In this document: positions 25,594-34,036 of the stretch, one piece after another
How the letters are laid out: each line of letters starts with the position of its first letter
Position numbering within the stretch: the first letter of the stretch is position 1
The notes under the pieces: generated by a model
The model's database searches: none
What the model was told of the DNA's origin: nothing
The model's input: the letters and a program-made list of their open reading frames with translations, nothing else
Origin: Cohnella abietis
Lineage (GTDB): Bacteria > Bacillota > Bacilli > Paenibacillales > Paenibacillaceae
Assembly: GCF_004295585.1 (NCBI RefSeq)
Contig: NZ_AP019400.1
Span: 6,874,501 to 6,938,500 of the forward strand
Length of the DNA stretch: 64,000 nucleotides
Reading direction: 5' to 3'
Position numbers and translations under genes: made by a program

Positions 25594-26466
25594 CTATACC
25601 TTCAATAAATGATACCAGTCCTCGGGGAATCCAATAAGTCCTTTGTCTACTTCGGTATACTCATCTATAAGCGCTCTTAGTCGCTCGACCCAGCTGTTCC
25701 AATATGTTTTGTCATTGATCATATATTTAACTACATACACCGGAGTAAATACCTTGTAGTTATCTTTGATAACCTTATGATCACGAACAAATAACTTCGG
25801 AGGGATAGAGAAGTTCCTATTATAAGTGCGTCCATAATGGGCACATATATTTCTAAGATTACTTAGTGCATGAAGCCAACTTGCCAAATAATCACCATTA
25901 ACTCTAGCGTAATATTTTCTTCCTAGTTCGTTCTTATCCTGCTTCTTCATATTTTTAAACATTTTCGAAAGCACGCCAAGAGTTATTACTTCGTTTACAA
26001 CCCATATTGGAAATTCTCCATCATACTTATAAAAATAGTGCTTAACAAAAACATCCTTAGATTGCTTTAATAATTGATCTAAGTCTGCAATAAACTTTGC
26101 ATGTTTAGATGCATCATCAAAGTTTTCGCTATCTATATATCCCATACCATCATACTTATCAGCTAATACTAGAGCGATATAAGTTCTCATCGACACTTCT
26201 ACAACTTCAATGATTTCCAATAATAATAACCTGAACTTTAAGTCAAAATCGTATAATCTAAATATCTGCTTAAAAGTAACTCCAGCATGAAATACGTCAT
26301 CCGTCTTTAGCGATAATGTGTATGCTGTAAACCTATAATAGCTTACTCGCTTCAGAATTCCTTTAGCCCATAGTTCATCCTCTATAATTAGTCCCCTGGA
26401 TTTGAATATATCCAATTGTTCATCAATTGTCTTTGAGGGTTTAAACGAGTGCGAAATTCGGATCAT
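25594..26466 (-). CDS. Abi_2 (AbiD/AbiF-type) HEPN abortive-infection protein
   Basis: A 290-residue member of the Abi_2 family of phage-defence proteins. The N-terminal signature (KPSKTIDEQLDIFKSRGL, residues 9-26, and LKRVSYYRFTAYTLSL) and the C-terminal RNICAH (Arg205-His210), an RX4H motif of HEPN ribonucleases, are present. The ATG at 26466 follows GGAGATATCC; an in-frame start 14 codons upstream would lie in the hairpin RNA and is rejected. The family is known as single-gene abortive infection systems, and AbiF-like members have been linked to cognate non-coding RNAs and to the ancestry of Cas13. Here a short promoter-driven hairpin RNA sits directly upstream. Composition is AT-rich relative to neighbours, and a duplicated hmp fragment marks its upstream edge, both suggesting acquisition. 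Toxic RNase activity is inferred. Confidence 0.85.
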   Translation of the reverse strand: MIRISHSFKPSKTIDEQLDIFKSRGLIIEDELWAKGILKRVSYYRFTAYTLSLKTDDVFHAGVTFKQIFRLYDFDLKFRLLLLEIIEVVEVSMRTYIALVLADKYDGMGYIDSENFDDASKHAKFIADLDQLLKQSKDVFVKHYFYKYDGEFPIWVVNEVITLGVLSKMFKNMKKQDKNELGRKYYARVNGDYLASWLHALSNLRNICAHYGRTYNRNFSIPPKLFVRDHKVIKDNYKVFTPVYVVKYMINDKTYWNSWVERLRALIDEYTEVDKGLIGFPEDWYHLLKV

Positions 26467-26481
26467 TGGATATCTCCATAT

Positions 26482-26538
26482 AAAAAAATGTCTCGCCCTG
26501 GTGCGCAACCTTTACAGGTATGCGTGGCGAGATCTGTT
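26482..26538 (-). ncRNA. Candidate AbiF-associated small structured RNA
   Basis: A roughly 57-base RNA is predicted from a start near 26538 to a T7 run at 26482-26488. Its fold is compact: outer stem TCTCGCC/GGCGAGA (26491-26497 with 26526-26532), then an asymmetric internal loop containing CACCA, then CGCA/TGCG, then ACCT/AGGT capped by a GUAA (GNRA) tetraloop. The outer stem plus the T7 run also make it an intrinsic terminator, placed 16 bases before the Abi start codon, with the Abi ribosome site just beyond. It has no open reading frame. The likely role is the RNA partner or antidote of the Abi protein, with read-through giving the mRNA; this is inference. Confidence 0.7.
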
Positions 26539-26544
26539 ACGAAT

Positions 26545-26573
26545 ATCATATGTCAGCAGTTAATATTTGTCAA
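26545..26573 (-). promoter_or_regulatory. Sigma-A promoter of the Abi unit
   Basis: On the minus strand TTGACA (26568-26573) and TATGAT (26545-26550) are separated by exactly 17 bases. Transcription would start near 26538, a few bases before the hairpin RNA. This near-consensus promoter is much stronger than a lone toxin gene would need. Confidence 0.85.
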
Positions 26574-26610
26574 TAAAATTATCTGACAGAAAATCATCTG
26601 AGCTTGATAG

Positions 26611-26753
26611 TGCTCGGCTTTAATGCCAAGACTACGGTGCTTGTGCGCAATCTGTTTCACAACCGGTAAAATCGTCTCCAACTTATCGATATTCTGAGCA
26701 GCTTTGGATGGCTGGTAAACAGCAACTGATAGAATCGTTTAGCTGAATATCAG
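26611..26753 (-). pseudogene. Duplicated, internally deleted fragment of hmp
   Basis: Bases 26612-26701 match 35011-35102 inside the flavohemoprotein gene with only two mismatches, and 26704-26753 match 35180-35225 with a few more; the 75 or so bases between are deleted in this copy. The fragment corresponds to part of the globin domain (residues about 22-95). It lies between the Abi promoter and the stop codon of the next gene, and its end overlaps that stop. It cannot encode a functional protein. Confidence 0.9.
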
Positions 26754-27688
26754 ACTAAAAGTCGATCCAATCCAATTGCACTGATTAATAATCGCTCCTT
26801 CTTAGCTCCGAGCATTTTTTGTGTCCAGTCTACAAAGCCTCCATCACCAATGTAATACTCTTTACCCTCGATAACTGTCTTTATTGTGAATTGCAGACCC
26901 TTATAGTACTGATTTTCCTTTTGAGGAGAGCCTAATCGAATGACCACCTCATTTAATTCTAAACTCTCCCCGTATTCAATGATTCTTGATACTAAACCGG
27001 CGCTGTCTTTATAACCATCTCGCTCACTAAAGATAACCTCGATCTTAGAATTGAAGAGTGATTTGAAAATCGTCCGGTAAACTTCTATGTGCTCCCACAA
27101 TGATTTTTTTTCGAAATCGTATGATCCTTGGTCAACTCCAGCGGTCACCATACAGAATAAGTGAAAATGAGCGAGCATTCCTGGAGTATCACCAAAATAC
27201 TGTGCTCGTACATGTCTATGGGTACTACAAAATCGCATAGAACCCACTCTACTAGGTTTATGATTTTTAATCAGATCAGCGATATGTAACGCGATAAGAT
27301 TCGTCGCATCTGAAACAACCTCGGTCCCCCGAAGTGCGGAAATGACCTTATTTTGATCGACTGTGCCTACTACTGAGGTACTGCCCAATGGGGCAACAGG
27401 TGACAACTGGAGTGGGGATACTCCCTGATTCACAGCTATTTTCAGAATATCCATTTCCAATTGTTTGAGCTGAAGCGGTTCTACACTCGCTGGATGAACA
27501 AACCGATTTTCTGTGTATCTCTTAAGCAGGTCATTTGGAGAAGATTTTCTAACCTTCTCATTAAATACCTTCAAAAGAAGCGTATTTAGATCGCTGCCCG
27601 AAATCTGTTCCGTAAGGAGAGTTATCAAATCAGATTTCTCAAGTCTCTTCAGTATTCTTTCAAGGTCAGCTGAAAGTGTGGGTTTCAA
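26750..27688 (-). CDS. Unknown protein with class II aminoacyl-tRNA synthetase-like core
   Basis: A 312-residue protein starting at TTG behind AAGGAG. I do not recognise a named family. Residues about 75-312 resemble the catalytic core of class II synthetases and their paralogues (HisZ, PoxA, AsnA types): LSPVAPLGSTSVVGTVDQNK, then HRHVRAQYF with HFHLFCMV as a motif-2-like arrangement, and SAIGLDRLLV as a motif-3-like end. There is no anticodon-binding domain, so it would be a stand-alone paralogue. Residues 1-70 are helical. It is transcribed alone, toward the hmp fragment, and its stop codon lies within the duplicated sequence, so the last residues may have been altered by the rearrangement. 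Function unknown. Confidence 0.7.
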   Translation of the reverse strand: MKPTLSADLERILKRLEKSDLITLLTEQISGSDLNTLLLKVFNEKVRKSSPNDLLKRYTENRFVHPASVEPLQLKQLEMDILKIAVNQGVSPLQLSPVAPLGSTSVVGTVDQNKVISALRGTEVVSDATNLIALHIADLIKNHKPSRVGSMRFCSTHRHVRAQYFGDTPGMLAHFHLFCMVTAGVDQGSYDFEKKSLWEHIEVYRTIFKSLFNSKIEVIFSERDGYKDSAGLVSRIIEYGESLELNEVVIRLGSPQKENQYYKGLQFTIKTVIEGKEYYIGDGGFVDWTQKMLGAKKERLLISAIGLDRLLV

Positions 27689-27850
27689 ATTACCTACTCC
27701 TTCTCTCGTCTAGAGAGACACATTTTATTAGAGATTTATGGAATATCTCTAGTGAGAAGATTAGATGACTAGCTTTATTATCGTTCCTCTCAATATAGTA
27801 TAGGAAACTATAGGGTGCAACGTGTGTTATTCCAAATTCATACAAATGAA

Positions 27851-27894
27851 AGGCTAGCCCAGTATGTCATTAAGTTGACATACTGGGCCAGCCT
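27851..27894 (-). terminator. Terminator after the RCC1/SLH gene
   Basis: A nearly perfect 19-bp stem (CCCAGTATGTCA and TGACATACTGGG inside AGGCT/AGCCT) with a 6-base loop lies 20 bases after the stop of the large surface-protein gene on the minus strand, followed by TTTCATTTG. Confidence 0.8.
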
Positions 27895-27913
27895 GTATCA
27901 ACGTTCTATCGTG

Positions 27914-30900
27914 TTACTGAAGAACTTTCCAAAGCCGTAGAAGTACGACGGTAGCTTCAGCTCTTGTCGTTACTCCGTCCGGCACGAATTGATTGCATGC
28001 TCGTCCAACTAGAATCCCACGCTCGCAGGCTGCTTTAACATAAGCTCTAGCCCAGGCTGGAATGCTTGACTCGTCAGAGAAAGCTAGGCTTTTCGTTCCG
28101 TCAGCCTTCCATTTCAATGCCTTGGAGACCATCGCAGCTATCTCTGTCCGCTTCACCGTCTGCATAGGCCTTAATGTCCCTTCGGAATATCCATCGAGAA
28201 TTCCCTTGGCTACTGCTGTCTGGGTGGCAAGGCGCGCCCACTCCGGAATACTACTCTTGTCGCTGAAGGGAAGATCGCTCGCTTCGTTAATTATATCGAT
28301 TCGAAGGGCTCGCAACAGCATAATAGCAAATTCCGTCCGTGTTACGTAACCATTGGGCATGAAGGTGTCGGCATTCACTCCCACCACGATTCCCAGCTCT
28401 GCCGCTTCGCAAATCTCTGCCTCAGCCCAGTGACTCTGGACATCTGTAAATGTACATGCCTTAGGAACGTTATTGTTAGTACCAGCATTACGATGAATCG
28501 TTACGGTATACGTCTTAATGGTTCCATCCTCAGCTTGAACTGTAATCACCAGCACGTTGGTCCCCACTGTCAGAGGAACGGTCGTCGTCTCCCCTATACG
28601 TTTACCCCGCAGTTTAATAATTGCCTTAGAATGAGCAGGGCCCAATTGCAGCTCGACCTGCTCCGCATCTGTCTCTACTTTATAGTCTGTAGTCTTAGGT
28701 GTGAATGCAGGCGATAGTCCCAGTTCCTTGCTTGAAGTACTAACGTTCAATTTAACTAGTTCGGCATCGCTAGAGATAGCAACTGTTGAAGGCGGCTCGG
28801 CACTTACTGTCACCGTAGAAGCTTGGCCTGTAACCTCCACTCCATTTAGATACACTGTGAAAATATGATTTTTCACGGTTTGAGCCGTATTGTATGGAAG
28901 AGTAACGGTTGCAACCGCGCTCGTGTCACTGCTGACAGTTGCTGTGGCGGCTTCGACTCCGTCAACATACACCTTAAGACTTTGCCCGGTCAGATTGGCG
29001 CCTGTTATAGTGGCCGTTGCAATGCCTCCGGCAGATGGCAAGCTTACTGAACTAGCAGAAATACTAGCCACCACAGGCACAGCTACGATAAAGCTTGCAT
29101 TTGCCACATCAAGTGTATTTTGATTCGCGTTCTTAACCACATTCCCAGCAACGTCAACCTCGTATACGCCATCATCCAGAGTGCCGTTAAAGCTTAAGGT
29201 AAACGTCTGAGAAGGCTCGTCATAGATTGGCGTATAAGCGGAAAAGCCTACCCCATCCTTCTTCATGCTGATCAATGGCAGCGCATTTGCCGCCGTGAGC
29301 TGAGCTCCTCCAGCGATCCAGTATACGGCTTCGCTGACTGAAACGGAGACTTCTGTTGGCGGTGTAGCGAATTGCTGATGATTAATGAAGCCACCAAAGT
29401 TAACAACTGGCTTCGTCTTATCGTACAGCAGGCTTAATGTATTGGATGCTGTATTAAAAATTCCTGTTGCATCAGCTGCTGCCGCTGCGCCAACCACTAC
29501 CGTCACAGCCTGCCCATTCGTTATTGGCGTAATGGTCGCCGTGTAGGTAGCCGGGTTTACGGAAACGAAATTGGAAGCTGTACCGTTTACGACCACAAGG
29601 TCATCCGAGGTGAAACCATTTACTCCTTCGCTGAAGGTTATCGTTGCCTGAAATGCTGCGTTTACCGTACCACTTGCTGAGCTGGATATGGTTACTGTCG
29701 GTGGGCTAGTCTGATCTAGTAAAAAGGGCTTCGAAACCACATTGGCAACGTTGCCTACCTTGTCTGTTGCTCGGATGTGTAAGTACCAGTTGCCATTCCC
29801 ACTAGTCTGACGTAACGTATCCAAGTCGCTAAAGGTCAACCAGCCGCTTGTCGGAACGGCTGTACTTTGCGTCCACACATATTGCAGTGAAGCAGCATCC
29901 ACACCGCTTTGCGTATCGCTGACCGTTACATTGCTTGCTGCAGTTTTCGCCGCTACTACACGGCCATTCGTACCAAACTGCACATTCGGAGGTGTTGAAT
30001 CGATCGCCAGAGTAATTGTATACGTTTGACCGGGAAGCAAATAGGGCTCGACGCGAACAGGGATGACAGTGTCCTTGATTGCTCCCGCTATGTTGATCGT
30101 CTTCGTACTGCCGTTCGACAGCAGCTCATTGTTCACATACATGACTGTCTGATTCGTGCTCGCAAGCGTCGGCGTTACTTTTACACTCGACAGAGAGTGT
30201 CCGTTATAATAATACGTATATGACGTGACTGAAGGGTTAAAGGGTTCCGTGAAGTTCCCTTCCTGCAAAGTCAAGCCGCTCAGCTTGGCATTGCCCGGTA
30301 CGTTCAGTTGACCACTATCGTTGAGTCCCCATCCGACGATCGTACCATCTGATTTCAGTGCAAGTGAATGGTACCACCCCGCGGTGATAGACACGACCCC
30401 GTTCAGACCGGCAGGCACGGATCTTTGACCATGATAGTTGCTTCCCCATGCGACGACGGTACCGTCTGATTTCAGCGCGAGCGAATAGGTCGCTCCCGCG
30501 GCGATCGCCACTATATCTTTCAGCCCATCCGGCACGCTTACTTGACCATCAGCATTTTTTCCCCATGCGACGACAGTGCCATCCGATTTCAACGCCATCG
30601 AATGGTGCCTCCCTGCGGAAATCGACACCACATCTTTCAACCCACTCGGCACGCTTAATTGATCATCAGTATTGTTTCCCCATGCGACGACGGTACCATC
30701 TGATTTCAGCGCGAGTGAATGATAATCTCCCACGGCGATCGCCACCACTCCAGTTAGTCCTACAGGAACGGTAATTTGACCACCGAAATCTTTTCCCCAT
30801 GCGACAACAGTACCATCCGATTTCAACGCCATCGAATGGTAAGTTCCCGCGGCGATCGACACCACGTCCTTCAGCCCATCCGGCACCATCACTGCTTGAC

Positions 30901-31939
30901 CATCTCCATCGATTCCCCAAGCAGCTACGGTTCCGTCCGATTTCAACGCCAGCGAATAGGCAAATCCAGCGGCGATCTGTTTACCTTTGATAGGCGAAGC
31001 AAGACTCGCAGGTACGATCGTTTTACCTTTCCTAATGTCTCCCCATGCGACGACGGTACCGTCCGATTTCAACGCCAGCGAATGATTCCATCCTGTGGAA
31101 ATCGACATTACACCGCTCAGGTCCACTGGCATGTTTAATTGACCGTCAGCATTGGCTCCCCATCCGATAACGGTACCATCCGATTTCAACGCCAGCGAAT
31201 GTTTATCTCCTGCGGAAATCGATACCACATCTTTGAGGTCTACCGGCACTTCCAATTGATGATCATTATTGGATCCCCATGCGATGACGGTACCATCCGA
31301 TTTCAGCGCAAGTGAATGGTAAGTTCCCGCGGAAATCGACACCACATTCTTCAGGCCCACCGGTATTTTCAATTGATTAAGATTATTAGACCCCCATGCG
31401 ACGACAGTACCGTCCGTTTTCAAAGCTAGCGAATGTTGCCGCCCCGCCGATATCGACACCACATCTTTCAGACCCGTCGGCACGCTCACTTGACCATCAT
31501 CATTACTTCCCCATGCGACGACGGTACCGTCCGTTTTCAACGCCAGCGAATGTTGCCGCCCCGCGGAAATTGACACCACATCTTTCAGACCCACCGGTAC
31601 GTCTACTTGACCTTTAATATTTTCCCCCCATGCGACAACGGTGCCATTAGATTTCAACACCATCGAATGTTTCCATCCTGCGGAAATCGACACCACATCT
31701 TTCAGGCCCACTGGTACTTTTATTTGACCGTCATCATTGCTTCCCCAAGCGACGACCGTGCCATCTGCTTTTAATGCAAGTGAATGAAATTCTCCTGCTG
31801 AGACACGTACACCCTCCCAGCTTCCAACTCCCTTGTGCGCTGCGTAAACCGATCGAATATCGAATGGAACGATTGTGCTGAACAATAATACCAAGCCCAG
31901 AACAAGGCAAACGACCCTTCTCCAATTAAACGATAACAA
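27914..31939 (-). CDS. Surface protein: 13 RCC1 repeats, cadherin-like and Ig-like domains, three SLH domains
   Basis: A 1341-residue exported protein, starting at TTG behind AAAGGAGAGGG, with a signal peptide cut near VYAAH (residue 34). Residues about 40-545 hold thirteen RCC1-type units of about 37 residues, with the recurrent core HSLALKSDGTVVAWG, which fold as one or two seven-bladed propellers. Then come a cadherin-like beta-sandwich (about 548-645), Ig-like segments (about 650-960, one with ATITFSEGVNGF), an IPT/TIG-like domain (about 965-1050), a second cadherin-like domain (about 1060-1140) and three SLH repeats (about 1155-1341; FTDVQSHWAEAEI, FSDKSSIPEWA, FSDESSIPAWA). SLH domains bind pyruvylated wall polymer, so the protein is displayed at the cell surface. 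Ligand unknown. Confidence 0.92.
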   Translation of the reverse strand: MLSFNWRRVVCLVLGLVLLFSTIVPFDIRSVYAAHKGVGSWEGVRVSAGEFHSLALKADGTVVAWGSNDDGQIKVPVGLKDVVSISAGWKHSMVLKSNGTVVAWGENIKGQVDVPVGLKDVVSISAGRQHSLALKTDGTVVAWGSNDDGQVSVPTGLKDVVSISAGRQHSLALKTDGTVVAWGSNNLNQLKIPVGLKNVVSISAGTYHSLALKSDGTVIAWGSNNDHQLEVPVDLKDVVSISAGDKHSLALKSDGTVIGWGANADGQLNMPVDLSGVMSISTGWNHSLALKSDGTVVAWGDIRKGKTIVPASLASPIKGKQIAAGFAYSLALKSDGTVAAWGIDGDGQAVMVPDGLKDVVSIAAGTYHSMALKSDGTVVAWGKDFGGQITVPVGLTGVVAIAVGDYHSLALKSDGTVVAWGNNTDDQLSVPSGLKDVVSISAGRHHSMALKSDGTVVAWGKNADGQVSVPDGLKDIVAIAAGATYSLALKSDGTVVAWGSNYHGQRSVPAGLNGVVSITAGWYHSLALKSDGTIVGWGLNDSGQLNVPGNAKLSGLTLQEGNFTEPFNPSVTSYTYYYNGHSLSSVKVTPTLASTNQTVMYVNNELLSNGSTKTINIAGAIKDTVIPVRVEPYLLPGQTYTITLAIDSTPPNVQFGTNGRVVAAKTAASNVTVSDTQSGVDAASLQYVWTQSTAVPTSGWLTFSDLDTLRQTSGNGNWYLHIRATDKVGNVANVVSKPFLLDQTSPPTVTISSSASGTVNAAFQATITFSEGVNGFTSDDLVVVNGTASNFVSVNPATYTATITPITNGQAVTVVVGAAAAADATGIFNTASNTLSLLYDKTKPVVNFGGFINHQQFATPPTEVSVSVSEAVYWIAGGAQLTAANALPLISMKKDGVGFSAYTPIYDEPSQTFTLSFNGTLDDGVYEVDVAGNVVKNANQNTLDVANASFIVAVPVVASISASSVSLPSAGGIATATITGANLTGQSLKVYVDGVEAATATVSSDTSAVATVTLPYNTAQTVKNHIFTVYLNGVEVTGQASTVTVSAEPPSTVAISSDAELVKLNVSTSSKELGLSPAFTPKTTDYKVETDAEQVELQLGPAHSKAIIKLRGKRIGETTTVPLTVGTNVLVITVQAEDGTIKTYTVTIHRNAGTNNNVPKACTFTDVQSHWAEAEICEAAELGIVVGVNADTFMPNGYVTRTEFAIMLLRALRIDIINEASDLPFSDKSSIPEWARLATQTAVAKGILDGYSEGTLRPMQTVKRTEIAAMVSKALKWKADGTKSLAFSDESSIPAWARAYVKAACERGILVGRACNQFVPDGVTTRAEATVVLLRLWKVLQ

Positions 31940-32201
31940 TATGTACCCTCTCCTTTATTCCAATTTATTAGACAATAATCTTTGACCTTTTTCATTCGGC
32001 TCTTGTTAGAATCGTAGCTTTGTTGAGAGCACTGCTTTTAACTCTGATCCGAGAGCTATCACTCCCTATGCATATTAGCAGAGTGCTATGAAAGAATTAT
32101 GAAAGAAACTTAAATGTGACAGGACCCGAATTTGAAAACCTTGATTCGTCCCGAAGCCTACTGCATAAACCTGTTTCTGACCAAACTCACTCCCCAGACA
32201 G

Positions 32202-32250
32202 AAGAAAAAAAAAGATCAGAACCAGCAGTGATATCCGCTGTCTCTGATCT
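32202..32250 (-). terminator. Terminator after the phosphatase remnant
   Basis: AGATCAGA and TCTGATCT with an inner CAGCAGTG/CGCTGTC pairing form a stem that is followed on the minus strand by a run of about ten T with one interruption. It lies 54 bases after the phosphatase stop. The rest of 31940-32303 carries only the upstream region of the RCC1/SLH gene; nothing else was recognised. Confidence 0.8.
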
Positions 32251-32303
32251 ATTTCAAAATTTTTTCCGTTACTTGTGGTACATTCCTATTTACCGATCGC
32301 CTA

Positions 32304-32777
32304 CTATTCCAAATAAAGCTCAAGAATCCGCTCCCGCTTCTCCGCGGTGATACCGAGCTCTTGTTCAAAGTAATCTTCCCAGCTTGGATAAGCGCTTCCG
32401 ATTGCCTCCAAAGCAGCGTTCAAGTAGTCCGCGGACGCGATGAAAGTGTCTTGCAAATGCTCGCGCTGCAGAGGGGTTAGCTGCTCGTCGAGTTGCTCCA
32501 AGATAAGATCGGCCTTAGGACCTAACGTCTCGTTCGTGAGTAAATAGTCTTCCATGATGACTGAATCGGATACGCCTAGAAGCTTCAGCATCAATGCAGC
32601 ACCAACTCCCGTCCGATCTTTACCTCCAGCACAATGATGCAGAAGACCCGGCCTTTCAGTGTCGAGGTTTGCCATCGTTTCGAATAGAAATCGATAGGCC
32701 GGGTTGGCAAAGGCACCAGTTGTCCGTTGAGTTTGAGGCCATCTCTGTCTCACGATCTCGATAATGCAATGGCGCAA
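32304..32777 (-). pseudogene. N-terminally truncated tyrosine phosphatase (Y_phosphatase3)
   Basis: The 157-residue frame contains the complete catalytic P-loop HCAGGKDRTG (about residues 48-57) and the C-terminal helices of Tyr/Ser protein phosphatases of about 250 residues, but the first third, including the usual FRDLGG region, is missing. There is no ribosome site at the nominal start, and the upstream bases are those of the divergent acetyltransferase promoter region. It is probably a non-functional remnant, although a shortened product from an internal start cannot be excluded. Confidence 0.7.
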
Positions 32778-32847
32778 TTTTATACTTGAATCTTATCATT
32801 CCTTATATTAAAATACCTTCGCTGATATGAATAAAGGAGTTGATGTT

Positions 32848-33405
32848 ATGAACGAAAAAGAAAAATCGCATGCTGGTATGTTATACCAACCTGGCGATCC
32901 TGAGCTTGTTGCAGACCGTGCTGATACCGTGAAAAAGCTATATGAATATAACAATATACACCCGCTGGACCGCGAAGCACGGCAGGTCGCCATTCGCGGG
33001 ATTCTGGGAAAGACCGGGGATAATTGCGTTGTGGAGCAGCCGCTTTTCTGCACTTATGGGTACAATACCACGGTAGGAGACAACTTTTTTCTCAATGTTA
33101 ACTGCAAGCTCATGGACAGCGGGAAAATTACAATTGGTAACAACGTATTTATTGCGCCCAACGTCTGCCTTATAACGGAAGAACATGCTATGGACGTAGA
33201 GCAACGGTTAGAGGGATTGGAATACACATATCCAGTCAATATTGGTGATAATGTATGGATCAGTGCAGGCGCTATAGTCCTGCCTGGAGTGACGATCGGA
33301 GCGAACAGCGTGATTGGGGCCGGCAGTGTCGTTACGAAGGACATTCCGCCAGATAGTTTGGCTGTCGGCAATCCGTGCAAGGTTATCCGCTCTTTGAAAA
33401 CCTAG
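32848..33405 (+). CDS. maa: Maltose/galactoside O-acetyltransferase family protein
   Basis: A 185-residue left-handed beta-helix acetyltransferase. The N-terminal mac-type segment (HAGMLYQPGDPEL, residues about 8-20), the hexapeptide turns (VGDNFFLNVNCKLMD, IGDNVWISAGAIVLPGV) and the catalytic His in TEEHAMD (about 117) fit Maa/LacA/NodL. The ATG at 32848 follows AAAGGAG at good spacing; an in-frame ATG seven codons earlier is less well placed. It transfers acetyl groups from acetyl-CoA to sugars, a detoxifying or housekeeping role, and appears monocistronic. Confidence 0.9.
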   Translation: MNEKEKSHAGMLYQPGDPELVADRADTVKKLYEYNNIHPLDREARQVAIRGILGKTGDNCVVEQPLFCTYGYNTTVGDNFFLNVNCKLMDSGKITIGNNVFIAPNVCLITEEHAMDVEQRLEGLEYTYPVNIGDNVWISAGAIVLPGVTIGANSVIGAGSVVTKDIPPDSLAVGNPCKVIRSLKT

Positions 33406-33512
33406 CGATATCCGATGGCCAGAATGGCCTCCTCGGGTAGTTCCGCCTTGATGATGTTCGCAGAGGTTCGGCTCCTCGCCACAGTTAATCTTTTGGATTT
33501 TTGGAGGATTTC

Positions 33513-34028
33513 ATGATATTACACAAAGGTGAGACCTTATTTCGGCAAGGAGATTCAGGACAGCTATTTCATCTGAGAAGCGGTTTACTAAAGATTGTCC
33601 GGGTCCGTCCTGACGGATCACAAATATTAGTCAATATCATTGTACCCGATGAAATAATTCCACATCATTCCCTGATTAGCCCCAAGCCATATTTCGGCAC
33701 AGCAGTAGCTCTCGTGACCTGCGAGGTCGATGTCCTGTCGGAATCGGACTGGTATCAACAATTGGAGCAAGACCCGGATAAATTTCGATCAGTCGCTCTT
33801 AGACTTCAGGATAAATTACGACTGATGCAGCAGCGATTTGACCAGCTAACCGAAGTATCACCCTCGGCGAAGCTCCGGAAATTGCAAGCCTGGTTCCAAA
33901 ATTACATTGCACCGGCCACTTTGACGGATGTGTTGACCCAGGACGAAATTGGCCAATTCATCGGGCTACGACGTGAGACGATTAATCGGCTGCTGCGCAG
34001 CCAATCTGATACTGAGCAAAAGTCCTAA
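33513..34028 (+). CDS. Crp/Fnr-family regulator
   Basis: A 171-residue protein, shorter than the usual 210-230. The start is the ATG at 33513 behind GGAGGATTTC; an in-frame TTG four codons upstream overlaps the ribosome site. It begins directly with the cyclic-nucleotide-type sensor roll (LHKGETLFRQGDSGQLFHL), continues through the dimerisation helix (about 95-125) and ends with the HTH (LTQDEIGQFIGLRRETINRLL, split around the recognition helix). Only one cysteine is present, so no FNR-type iron-sulfur cluster is likely; a ligand or haem-independent signal is expected. It converges on hmp with 8 bases between the stops, and a Crp/Fnr-type site sits in the hmp promoter, so it is the likely hmp regulator. 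Confidence 0.85.
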   Translation: MILHKGETLFRQGDSGQLFHLRSGLLKIVRVRPDGSQILVNIIVPDEIIPHHSLISPKPYFGTAVALVTCEVDVLSESDWYQQLEQDPDKFRSVALRLQDKLRLMQQRFDQLTEVSPSAKLRKLQAWFQNYIAPATLTDVLTQDEIGQFIGLRRETINRLLRSQSDTEQKS

Positions 34029-34036
34029 CTTTAACG

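Noticed and set aside
30300..31800. Regular repeats suggestive of a CRISPR array
   Set aside because: The period is about 111 bases, an exact codon multiple, and matches the RCC1 protein repeats on the minus strand.
33406..33500. Short minus-strand peptide-like stretch before the Crp/Fnr gene
   Set aside because: Fewer than 20 sensible residues with no start; not enough to call a remnant.
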